Assembly (NCBI GenBank): GCA_016206755.1
Contig: JACQQZ010000027.1
Location: 1-10,993 of the forward strand
Reading direction: 5' to 3'
Source of the DNA: Candidatus Omnitrophota bacterium
GTDB lineage: Bacteria; Omnitrophota; Gorgyraeia; 1-14-0-20-64-10; JACQQZ01
Length of the DNA stretch: 10,993 bases
Shown here: one piece after another, positions 1 to 9,779 of the stretch
Numbering within the stretch: position 1 is the stretch's first letter
Layout of the letters: the number at the start of each line of letters is the position of its first letter
Notes under the pieces: generated by a model
Told to the model about the DNA's origin: nothing
The model's database searches: none
Seen by the model: the letters and a program-made list of their open reading frames with translations, nothing else
Translations under genes and position numbers: made by a program

Positions 1-312
<312 letters not shown>

Positions 313-326
313 TTACTCCTCCTCGA

Positions 327-347
327 CGTACTGTGATTCACAGTACG
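327..347. repeat. 21-bp perfect palindrome (10-bp arms, 1-base centre)
   Basis: The arms CGTACTGTGA (327-336) and TCACAGTACG (338-347) are exact reverse complements around a single T at 337. With a one-base centre this suits binding by a dimeric protein better than an RNA hairpin. The half-site TGTGA resembles a CRP half-site, but the spacing (1 base instead of 6) is wrong for CRP. It lies inside the inverted-repeat element, upstream (minus strand) of a purine-rich GGAGGAG. Confidence 0.8.
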
Positions 348-388
348 CCATCGTCGTCGCGGCTCGAATTGGCCACCCACCTTGGCTT

Positions 389-421
389 CCAGCGCGCTGG
401 AAATTTCCGGTCGGGGGCACT
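389..421 (-). repeat. Right arm of a 33-bp inverted repeat
   Basis: Inverted partner of 140-172. This arm has extra structure: 387-402 is a perfect 16-bp palindrome (TTCCAGCGCGCTGGAA) that overlaps the GGAAATTTCC palindrome at 399-408. The corresponding left-arm sequence has lost the first of these through the two transitions. The arm ends three bases from the TAA of the 818-aa gene, so the element fits tightly between the two coding regions. Confidence 0.85.
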
Positions 422-423
422 CA

Positions 424-2880
424 TTATAGCATACCGCCGTATACATCTTCTTCCGCCTGAGACGTCCGGACGACTTCTTCCAATCCTGCCGTTGCCGAAT
501 TCCCAAACTGCTTCCAGATGTTACCGGCAATGGTATAAACGGCAGCTCCGTCGGCCGTCCCCACCCTTTCGTCTTCATCCTGCCACCATCGCGTTGAAAT
601 GGGCAAAGTGGTTGCAACGCCCTGTCTGCGGATGAAATCACCCGGTTGGGTTGCATACCCTGCCAGGGCAACCTGCAATTCCTCACCTCGATGCCCGTAC
701 CATTCCACCAGCGCATCGTAGACATGAGGCAACAAACCCCAAAAGAGATCCCCGGTGTCTTTCAACTCATTCCACTCCAAGATGGAGCCCCCATCTCCGT
801 GATCGTGCAACGCCGTCAACAGGTCTAGGGCGGCCTGACGGGAGCGCCGGCCCGCCAACAAGGAGAGGATGGGGGACAGAGACTTCGAAGCTTTGATTCT
901 GCGCAAAAAGGACGCGTCTTTCTCAAGCAGCCATTCGCGTAAAGCTGCCCGGGTGTCTCCGTCCGCCAATACAATCCGCAACAGGACTTGCCGGCGATCC
1001 AAACGCAAATTTTCCGTCCATGCATCAAAAGGATCCATAAAATCTCCGTCGTGAAAAAATTGGGAGCTCTCCCGGTCAAGAGCATCCAAAGACAGCTCCA
1101 TCTCCTGCTCGGAACGCAGCAGGATGCGCCCCTGCCGGCGCATTTCAACAAGCCATGGCAGCAGCTCTGCGCCCAATTGCTGCGAAGCGGCCGGGATATG
1201 GGAACGCAGGTACTTTTCCAATGCCTTGAATTGCGCATTCGGCTGAGATTGGCGAATCCGGTCAATGGATTCGTGGATCGGCTCCTCCGGCGCAATGGCT
1301 CTGAGCAAATGAAGCAGGCGTTCTCCGGGAGCAAGAACTGTTTCTTGCTCGGACCCCGGCGGCGCATCGCCGGATTGCCGATAATCTGTGTTGAGATTGT
1401 GAACGGAAATCCCGATCCGCTCATCCTTTAACCAAACCACCTGGAGATTTTCAGGGTATCGTTCGGATGACACATGGGCCGCTAAAATCTGCGCGTCTGA
1501 CCCAAGGGACAACACAGGAAGATCTGCCGCCTTCCCGCTCCAAAGAAAATACCGATGAAGCCGCCCATCGACAACGACGTACGCCATCTCTTCGCTGACG
1601 GCAAAAGTCTGGACGCCGGCCGGCAAAGAATTGACCAGGACCTCGCCCTCAGAACCCCTGAGTAAGTCAATGAGGCGAATCGATGCGGATTCTTCACCCG
1701 CAACCAAGGCGTACAAATTATTGCCGTTGGGTGAAAAAGCCAGCGCACGCACACCTCTAGGCAAAAGGGCAGATTCTCCGTTGATCAATTGTCCTTTAGA
1801 AGGATCGTACGCCTGCAATACAGCTCCTTTTGGAGACTCAACGACGGCAAAGAACCGGCCGCCGGGGGAAAAGGTGGCCGCCACGGGAACGCCCCCTTTT
1901 TCCATCTGAAGAGTGATCGGCGGACCGCCTCCTTGCGGGACAATCACCGTAGGATTGGAAGGATACACGCGATACACGCGTTGATCTCCTGCATCAAGCC
2001 GGAGCGCAGCTAACGGCCTCGGAATCGGCGGAAGCGGCGTTGGGGCTACAGGGGGGCTCAACGAAGCCAAGTCAGCGTTGCGGCCATCGCGGACTGACTT
2101 TGCGATTCCCCTCAAATGATACTGGACGATTTGCCGGTCCAATAAAATGCTTCTTTCTAAGAACTTCTGAATGTGCATTCTCTGTTTCCTGAGATAATTC
2201 GGATCCCGGAGTTTCAATGGTTGCCATCGCCAACCCTCAGAAGTGCCTACCAAGACGTCGCGAACAACGCTCCAGACATCGCCGCATTGGACTCCCAAAT
2301 GAACACGGGCGCGGTCGGTCCCCGCCCAATCCCCCCAATCAATCTCGGAAGAAACCACAAACCACCACACATCGAGACTGATCCCCGAGGGAGGCCGGTA
2401 CGGATCGGGGCGCCGCAAATCTTCCCACATGGCCCAGGCGTAAGGAGAGAGGGCAACTTGAAGGGACGTGACCATTGGGGGCGCATTCGCTTGATAGTGC
2501 TTCCAGAGATCGAGAATGTGCTGCCGGCACTCACCCAATGCCCGCCCTGTAGGTAAACTCGGCAAAGCAGTCACGGCACCGTGTTGGATCAACGGATCAA
2601 GAATGGTGTTGATTTGCTTCCAAAATTGAGGCAGGGCGTTTCCAGACAAACCGTAGGGATGTGAATCAAGATGCTTGCCGGACAGCCGCGACCAATCCTG
2701 ATTGAGAAACCACTGCACCACCTCCCGGTCGCTGGGCCGTTCCTCCAATCCGGCAGCGCGGCGCAATTCCGAAAGTATCTGTGGAGACTGCTCGATCTGT
2801 TGGGCTTTAAGGGCGTAAGCCGGTGAAAAAGAAGCGAGGGTAAAAGCAGGAACCACGAAAGAAACAACAAGCTTACGCAT
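424..2880 (-). CDS. Exported protein of unknown function, 818 aa, with beta-propeller-like centre
   Basis: I do not recognise this protein. The frame is open from 2946, but the ATG at 2880 is preferred. It gives a clean signal peptide (MRKL, a hydrophobic stretch to about residue 20, cleavage probably after AYA at 21-23), overlaps the upstream stop as ATGCGTAA, and has AGGA some 11 bases upstream. Domains as read: AGLEE at 43-47; a Trp-rich region 50-265 (for example DVWWF at 170-174 and IDWGDW at 180-185); a Pro-rich linker 276-290; a region 290-500 with repeated blade-like strands such as AATFSPGGRFFAVV and ALAFSPNGNNLYAL, typical of WD40/YVTN propellers; a charged helical region 515-760; and a second TAGLEE at 797-802, 16 residues before the end. 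It probably acts outside the cytoplasm, together with the upstream gene to which its translation seems coupled. Function unknown; the propeller call is moderate. Confidence 0.85.
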   Translation of the reverse strand: MRKLVVSFVVPAFTLASFSPAYALKAQQIEQSPQILSELRRAAGLEERPSDREVVQWFLNQDWSRLSGKHLDSHPYGLSGNALPQFWKQINTILDPLIQHGAVTALPSLPTGRALGECRQHILDLWKHYQANAPPMVTSLQVALSPYAWAMWEDLRRPDPYRPPSGISLDVWWFVVSSEIDWGDWAGTDRARVHLGVQCGDVWSVVRDVLVGTSEGWRWQPLKLRDPNYLRKQRMHIQKFLERSILLDRQIVQYHLRGIAKSVRDGRNADLASLSPPVAPTPLPPIPRPLAALRLDAGDQRVYRVYPSNPTVIVPQGGGPPITLQMEKGGVPVAATFSPGGRFFAVVESPKGAVLQAYDPSKGQLINGESALLPRGVRALAFSPNGNNLYALVAGEESASIRLIDLLRGSEGEVLVNSLPAGVQTFAVSEEMAYVVVDGRLHRYFLWSGKAADLPVLSLGSDAQILAAHVSSERYPENLQVVWLKDERIGISVHNLNTDYRQSGDAPPGSEQETVLAPGERLLHLLRAIAPEEPIHESIDRIRQSQPNAQFKALEKYLRSHIPAASQQLGAELLPWLVEMRRQGRILLRSEQEMELSLDALDRESSQFFHDGDFMDPFDAWTENLRLDRRQVLLRIVLADGDTRAALREWLLEKDASFLRRIKASKSLSPILSLLAGRRSRQAALDLLTALHDHGDGGSILEWNELKDTGDLFWGLLPHVYDALVEWYGHRGEELQVALAGYATQPGDFIRRQGVATTLPISTRWWQDEDERVGTADGAAVYTIAGNIWKQFGNSATAGLEEVVRTSQAEEDVYGGML

Positions 2881-5800
2881 CCGAGAGAAGTTCCTGAGCG
2901 GCTCGCACGGCATTCTGCGCTGCCGGCCAATCCGCGACACGAACATCCTCCAATCGGGCGAGCTCTATCAAGATACTTTGAGATCCCACCGGCAACAACA
3001 CCAATTGCAGCAGTCGATTCCCAAAAAGAGATGGAAGATTTGGTTTTCGTCTTTCGGTCATATAATCTACATCCGATGCATCTCCTAAGCGTCGGCAAGC
3101 TTCCTCGATATGCGCCAAAGTTGGATTTGGACCTGTCACGATAACATCCCGTTCGTCCATCTTCAAAGAATCTACCAGCAAACGCCGTTGCGCCTCCGTT
3201 TCAACAAAAAGAACGGTTCTCCCCGAACCTTGACTTTTCGCCAACAGCGGCCCCAATCCCGATGCGGTTATCTCCGGAGCAACAATACGAGCGCGGGGCT
3301 GGAATCGCAGATCCGCCCGGAGATTGTGCGCTCGGAATTGCGCAACCTTTTCTTCCAATCCTGATGAAGCGCTTAAACTTTGACCGACCAGATCGGTGAC
3401 AATTTCAGGAGTGGCTTCATCTTCTTGATCAAGCAAACCAACGCTTTCCCAAATTGCAGTCAGCGCCGCATTGACGCCGACTCTGCCCTCTCCAGAAAAA
3501 ATATCGCTCACTTTCCTGCGAATCGCTGCGATGATTTGTGCCGTTTGTTTTTGGTCGAAGCGTCCCGCCATCTGATCTGCAATTGCCTCCACCAAGGGGC
3601 GGTCGACAGAAGCCATTTCATTTCCGACTTCAATAGCACGTTGGCTGATTTTGCTTTGAAGCGCTTCTTCCACCTTGTCCGCTGATTGTGCTGCTGCGTC
3701 TGCTTGCCACTCGGCCATCGGATCATCCCCACCACGACTGCGTCTCTGTTCCTTTTTCCGGCGTTGGCGGCCGGACGCAGCGACCTCGCGATGTTCTGCT
3801 TTTCCTCGTCTGCGAGCAGCCAATCCTTGCAATTCCTCTTCGGCTTCCCCCCTGAGTCTCTGTACTTCCCCATGACCGATAATTTGCCGAGGGTGTTCTC
3901 TGCTGCACTGCAAGATGGTATCGGCAATCATTTCAGCCAATCCTTGCAACTCGCCAAGTACATATGCCCGAAGACGAGTTGCCTCTCCTTGCTTTTGACG
4001 ATTTTCCCAATCCACTCGAACAGTCTCCAAGCGCCCGTCGAGTCCATCCAAATGCCGACGTGCCTGCGCCACAGTCCGACTGGCTGTCACAGCTGCCTTG
4101 CTTCCAAGTTCAGAGATTGCAGCCCGTTGCTGCTCAATTTGCAGAAGCTGCCGCTGGCGCGCCAATTCAGCTGCCGCTTGAGTAGCTGCTGCGGCTGCTT
4201 CTGCGTTGGCCAACTCTTGCGCAGCGGCAGCTTCTGCCTGCTTCCTCAAGCGATCTTCCTCCTGTAGTTGTCTTTCATATGCCTTCCAGGCGTTCAAAAG
4301 ATCGACCGTGCGGCGGCGGGCGGCATCTTGTCCAGGAAACCATGCCCTGACAAACTGCTCGACCTCAGTTGCCCGATCTTGACCTGCCGTTTTAAGCACT
4401 CGCGCAATGAAAGCCCGAATGGTTGCTTCTGAATCAGCGGGTGGTTTGGGCGCAGGCGCTGCAACTTCTGGCTGTTGCGGGGCTTCTTCTGCAAAAGCAT
4501 CGATTTTTACGGGGACGAATAATCGCTCGACAAGAACACGGGCCATCTGCTCGCCGCCCAGCCGGATGAGGCGAAAAGCCGCATTGGTTATCTCGACATC
4601 CTTGTCCTCGGGACTTCTGGCCTTGGCAATGATTGCGACTTCACGATTGGCACGAACCCGCATCGTACCGACCCAATCCTGAGAAGCCTCAACGGCATCC
4701 TCAGGCAGATTTTTAAGTTGAGTTTGAAACATTGAAACGGCTCTACCGGGAAACTGGTTGCCGAACTGGGTAATCCATGGCGCAACTTTTCCGGGGTCAT
4801 TCGGAGGCCGGGCGGTTCGCAGGTACTGCTCCACAGCATCCCGAAATCCCTGATACTGCTTTTCCCACTCGGCCTTAAAAGACCATCTCTGCGCCAACTT
4901 CATGAGATCAACGGGACGGTAAACGCGCAAAGCGCCATTTTGTGTTGCAGCGCCCAAGTAAATCTCCGGATGACCCTCGATCCGCATGGCGCAAGCTGCG
5001 GCATCTTCAAAGAAGCTGTGTATCTGCTCTACATTGGGATGACCACTCACAGACGTGTAGACAAAGACAATGCGATCTCCGGGCTGGTACCATTGCTGCA
5101 ATAAGGAACTAAAGCGTGCGGTAAAACTCAGGGGCATCGCGTAAGATCCCCCGCCCTCGACAAAACGCCGGGGAGAACCGTCGGCATTTAAGAACAAAAC
5201 TCCGGCGGCTCCCAATTGAACATTGCTGGCATGCCGTTGCCCTGATTCGATTTCCTGGGCTGCATCGGCCAACGCATCTGCTGTGGCCTCTTCAAATTCA
5301 ACTTGGACCACGTTGCCGGTCAAGCTGACTGCTTGCGCATCCAATTGTTCAATTTGCTGAGGCGTCAATTCCTGATCGCAAAAAGCTCTTAATTCTCGCA
5401 ACCGGCCAAGCCGCGCATTTCGCAACGCATCGTAATAATGACGGGGCGTAACATCCATCGGAGCCCCTTGAAGCATGCGTTGAGTTTCAATTTCGTGAAT
5501 GGCGATGTGAATCTGATCTACGATCCAAACGACCGCTTCCACCGAAATGTTTTGATCAACGCCGGCTGTACTTTCCAACCATCGATCAAGCATCCATTGG
5601 CAAACAGGCCATTGCGCCAGTTGGCTGCGATGAGGTTGCAAAATTGCGCGTACTGCAGCCGCGGACACCTCTCCATTTTGGGCCGCTTCATGCAACGCCC
5701 CAACAATTTCGCGGCGCATTTCAAATGATCTTTCCTGATTTACATCGGCCTGACGGACGACTTCCAGGTAGTTCTGTACCTTATCTCCAGCCAGGCGAGT

Positions 5801-6907
5801 GGCAAAATTTCTACCCTGGGCATCGACGTCATTCAGCAATCGCTCCAAAACATCCAGAAGGGCTTTGTCGTAATCCAATCCGCTCCCATTTTCCATCTCC
5901 AAAAGATTGGAGATCTCACGGATGAGCGGGTGCCGTTTGGCTGCCTGAAGGCCCCCTGCGTTCATGATGATATTCGGCACAACCCAGCGTGGCGGCAGAG
6001 AAGGCAAAACCACCGCAAGATCTGGTTGCCCAGTGCCCGGGAAAGGAAACGCGATCATCGAAATAGAATCCGGAGCAATGTCCCGACTGTCGGAAGTTAC
6101 TCGCACCCGATCACGGTCTGCGCGGAGAAAAGCGTGGACAACTTGATTGGGGCCAATATAACCCTTCAATGCGCGTCGCACTTGCTCAGCCAGAGCAGTT
6201 TTCATGAACTCTTCCGGCGACTGAACCGGCCCCGCAGGAGGCGGCTCCGCAACGGAACCTGCCGGTGTTGAAGAGGCGGCGGCTTGAGGAACAGCATCTG
6301 CTTCAACATTTGGAGTGGGAACCGCTCCCGCGGACTGAGCAGGAAGAGGGCCCGCTTCGGAAACAGGTGGCCGCTGCCGAACAGGGCCTGCCCAGGCAAT
6401 GCCTGACAAATCGCCCGATTCAATGGCTCGGCGCAATTGAGCGCGGCCTTCTCCGGTAGCTCCCAGCCGGGCCAAAGCTTCCCGCCCCAAGAAAAGAGTG
6501 CCCATCGGCCCCTGCCAAGCGGCGGCGCGAATCTCGCCGTCATGAACCAGATAAATCTCATTTTTAGCCATACGGACAACGGGAAGAATTTCTCCGGCCA
6601 GGATGCTACCCCCTCGTTGTGGCCCACCTGCCAGCGCTTCGGCTATAGCGACATTATCGGTATGCCACTGGTTTCCTTCTCGCCAATGAATCTGGTTTTG
6701 AGGATTAGCAGAAGCGTGCTCAAGCAGATATATTTCTCGCTCATCATCCGATTCCTCCAACCCGGCTTCCATTTGGCCGCGGATGACGGGAGATTGCGGA
6801 ACGCGCAGGGTGCCGGAAGCCCACAATTCCGAGGGGGTTATTAAAGAAATAATAATCCGCGCGGCAAGCAGGCGGACGAAAATACGGTGCGTTGGTCGTG
6901 ATGTCAT
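2873..6907 (-). CDS. Large exported protein of unknown function, 1344 aa, multidomain
   Basis: I do not recognise this protein as a whole. It begins with a signal-peptide-like segment (basic to residue 17, hydrophobic 18-25, cleavage probably after LWA at 28-30). Then follow AGLEE (48-52); a small region 55-170; a Pro/Ala-rich linker 175-232; a helical and mixed region 235-555; a segment 560-665 that reads like a JAMM/JAB fold with a decayed motif (SGHP at 621-624, S631, E634); a Pro/Ala linker 805-825; a long Ala/Glu/Gln/Arg-rich helix, probably coiled coil (872-935); a highly basic stretch (1031-1060, with RRKKEQRRSR); a helical region 1065-1180; SSGLEE (1181-1186); and a C-terminal alpha/beta domain (1187-1344, with TVLFVETEAQ). 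A good promoter lies just upstream, but no Shine-Dalgarno sequence precedes the ATG. Coupled to the 818-aa gene downstream. Function unknown; coding status well supported by length and protein-like composition. Confidence 0.87.
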   Translation of the reverse strand: MTSRPTHRIFVRLLAARIIISLITPSELWASGTLRVPQSPVIRGQMEAGLEESDDEREIYLLEHASANPQNQIHWREGNQWHTDNVAIAEALAGGPQRGGSILAGEILPVVRMAKNEIYLVHDGEIRAAAWQGPMGTLFLGREALARLGATGEGRAQLRRAIESGDLSGIAWAGPVRQRPPVSEAGPLPAQSAGAVPTPNVEADAVPQAAASSTPAGSVAEPPPAGPVQSPEEFMKTALAEQVRRALKGYIGPNQVVHAFLRADRDRVRVTSDSRDIAPDSISMIAFPFPGTGQPDLAVVLPSLPPRWVVPNIIMNAGGLQAAKRHPLIREISNLLEMENGSGLDYDKALLDVLERLLNDVDAQGRNFATRLAGDKVQNYLEVVRQADVNQERSFEMRREIVGALHEAAQNGEVSAAAVRAILQPHRSQLAQWPVCQWMLDRWLESTAGVDQNISVEAVVWIVDQIHIAIHEIETQRMLQGAPMDVTPRHYYDALRNARLGRLRELRAFCDQELTPQQIEQLDAQAVSLTGNVVQVEFEEATADALADAAQEIESGQRHASNVQLGAAGVLFLNADGSPRRFVEGGGSYAMPLSFTARFSSLLQQWYQPGDRIVFVYTSVSGHPNVEQIHSFFEDAAACAMRIEGHPEIYLGAATQNGALRVYRPVDLMKLAQRWSFKAEWEKQYQGFRDAVEQYLRTARPPNDPGKVAPWITQFGNQFPGRAVSMFQTQLKNLPEDAVEASQDWVGTMRVRANREVAIIAKARSPEDKDVEITNAAFRLIRLGGEQMARVLVERLFVPVKIDAFAEEAPQQPEVAAPAPKPPADSEATIRAFIARVLKTAGQDRATEVEQFVRAWFPGQDAARRRTVDLLNAWKAYERQLQEEDRLRKQAEAAAAQELANAEAAAAATQAAAELARQRQLLQIEQQRAAISELGSKAAVTASRTVAQARRHLDGLDGRLETVRVDWENRQKQGEATRLRAYVLGELQGLAEMIADTILQCSREHPRQIIGHGEVQRLRGEAEEELQGLAARRRGKAEHREVAASGRQRRKKEQRRSRGGDDPMAEWQADAAAQSADKVEEALQSKISQRAIEVGNEMASVDRPLVEAIADQMAGRFDQKQTAQIIAAIRRKVSDIFSGEGRVGVNAALTAIWESVGLLDQEDEATPEIVTDLVGQSLSASSGLEEKVAQFRAHNLRADLRFQPRARIVAPEITASGLGPLLAKSQGSGRTVLFVETEAQRRLLVDSLKMDERDVIVTGPNPTLAHIEEACRRLGDASDVDYMTERRKPNLPSLFGNRLLQLVLLPVGSQSILIELARLEDVRVADWPAAQNAVRAAQELLSDA

Positions 6908-6935
6908 TTTAGGGTGTGACGGTTTGAAGATGCTG

Positions 6936-6947
6936 TCAGTATACTGA
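6936..6947. promoter_or_regulatory. 12-bp palindrome covering the -10 box (possible operator)
   Basis: TCAGTATACTGA is a perfect palindrome and contains the whole TATACT -10 hexamer of the promoter for the 1344-aa gene. A dimeric regulator bound here would block RNA polymerase. A chance palindrome around a self-complementary TATA core is possible. Confidence 0.35.
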
Positions 6948-6966
6948 ATTTGCAGTGCGGAAACAA
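6938..6966 (-). promoter_or_regulatory. Sigma70-type promoter for the 1344-aa gene
   Basis: On the minus strand, TTGTTT (6966-6961) and TATACT (6943-6938) are separated by exactly 17 bp, close to the TTGACA-N17-TATAAT consensus. Transcription would start around 6931 and leave a leader of about 25 bases before the ATG at 6907. It lies in the 84-bp gap after the ispG stop, so the two large genes can be expressed independently of the dxr-rseP-ispG block. Confidence 0.6.
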
Positions 6967-6991
6967 GCTCAATAACAAACTTTTTGTTAAA

Positions 6992-8665
<1,674 letters not shown>

Positions 8666-8699
8666 CTTGACACCTGCAATTGTTGCACTGAGCGATTTC

Positions 8700-9779
8700 T
8701 CATCGGAACAATCCTGTGATTTTCTCAAAAACACCAATCTTCGCCAGATCGTTGTAGGTCACCATCAAGAGCATCCCCAGCAAAAGGCACATGCCGACTT
8801 GCGACATCTTTTCTTGAATGCGCATGCTGACGGGTTTCCTGCGAAGCCCTTCAACCGCTAAAAATGCCAAGTGCCCGCCGTCGAGCACCGGAATCGGCAG
8901 CACGTTGAAGATACCCAAGCTGACGCTCAACAGGGCAAACAACTGCAGCAGGTAGCGCCATCCCAGCGCCGCAGCCGAGGTCGTCAGATAAAAAATCCCG
9001 ACCGGCCCGGTCAGAGAATCTTTGATCGGCATCGCCCCCGTGGCCATGTACCAGAATGCCTGGAACGTCATGCCGGTCAGCCAAATCGCGTGCTCGACCG
9101 ATTTGACCGCAGCTTCAATCAAACCGTAGCGCACCAGCTGCACTTCCCCGGAGGGGGTCATTCCCACCATCGCCACGCGCGCCGGTTTTCCAAAGATGCT
9201 GCGCCCCTCGCGGACCTGCGGCTGGACTTCAATCACACGCTCGGCCCCGTCCCGTTTGACCAAAAAGCGAACGGGCGCCCCTGAGGTTTGCTTGCGAATC
9301 GTTTCGGTGAGAGCTTCCCAGGAGTCCGCCGGTTTTTCGTTGATCCGGACAATTCTGTCTCCGGGCAACAGGCCCGCTTCGGCTGCGGGATAATTTTCCA
9401 TGACGGCGCCGATCCGGGGAACCAATACCGGATAGCCCGCCCAGAAAACCACCGTGAATAGAAAAATTCCAGCGGCATAATTCACCACCGGCCCGGCGCC
9501 CACGATGGCAAACCGCTGCCAGACCGGACGGCTTCCGTATTCCTCCGGGGATCCGGTGGCCTCCCCTGCTTGTTCCCCGGCCATTTTGACATATCCGCCC
9601 AACGGCAAGAGACTGACTGCATATTCCGTTTGGCCCGCTTTGCGCTTGAGGAGGACCGGTCCAAAACCGATGGAAAATCGCTCCACTTTGACGCCAAAAG
9701 CCCGGGCCGTCAGAAAATGGCCCAATTCATGGATGATGATGAGAACGCTTAGCGCCGCGATTAAAATAAGAAGATTCAT
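8700..9779 (-). CDS. rseP: RIP metalloprotease RseP (site-2 protease family), 359 aa
   Basis: RseP-family proteases cut transmembrane segments of regulators such as anti-sigma factors, and of signal-peptide remnants, within the inner membrane. The zinc-binding HELGH is at residues 17-21 in the first transmembrane helix, and the second metal-site motif LDGGH is at 299-303 following NVLPIPV. One PDZ domain lies at about 118-190 (AEAGLLPGDRIVRINEKP). Further membrane segments are near 88-117, 275-297 and 328-345. The length and single PDZ resemble RasP-type proteins rather than the two-PDZ E. coli form of about 450 aa. The ATG at 9779 overlaps the dxr stop as ATGA, with GGGGGAG four bases upstream, so translation is probably coupled. 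Physical linkage to dxr and ispG is widespread in bacteria. All catalytic residues are present. Confidence 0.96.
   Translation of the reverse strand: MNLLILIAALSVLIIIHELGHFLTARAFGVKVERFSIGFGPVLLKRKAGQTEYAVSLLPLGGYVKMAGEQAGEATGSPEEYGSRPVWQRFAIVGAGPVVNYAAGIFLFTVVFWAGYPVLVPRIGAVMENYPAAEAGLLPGDRIVRINEKPADSWEALTETIRKQTSGAPVRFLVKRDGAERVIEVQPQVREGRSIFGKPARVAMVGMTPSGEVQLVRYGLIEAAVKSVEHAIWLTGMTFQAFWYMATGAMPIKDSLTGPVGIFYLTTSAAALGWRYLLQLFALLSVSLGIFNVLPIPVLDGGHLAFLAVEGLRRKPVSMRIQEKMSQVGMCLLLGMLLMVTYNDLAKIGVFEKITGLFR

Noticed and set aside
327..347. CRP binding site
   Set aside because: The half-site TGTGA is present but the spacer is 1 base, not 6, so it does not match CRP geometry.
368..392. Possible T-box leader before proS (AGGTGGGTGG on the minus strand)
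   Set aside because: It lacks the conserved AGGGTGG-N-ACCGCG core and any antiterminator/terminator pair.
6973..6989. 7-bp inverted repeat (TAACAAA/TTTGTTA) after ispG as terminator
   Set aside because: The stem is almost all A/T, the loop is three bases and no T-run follows on the minus strand. Too weak to call.
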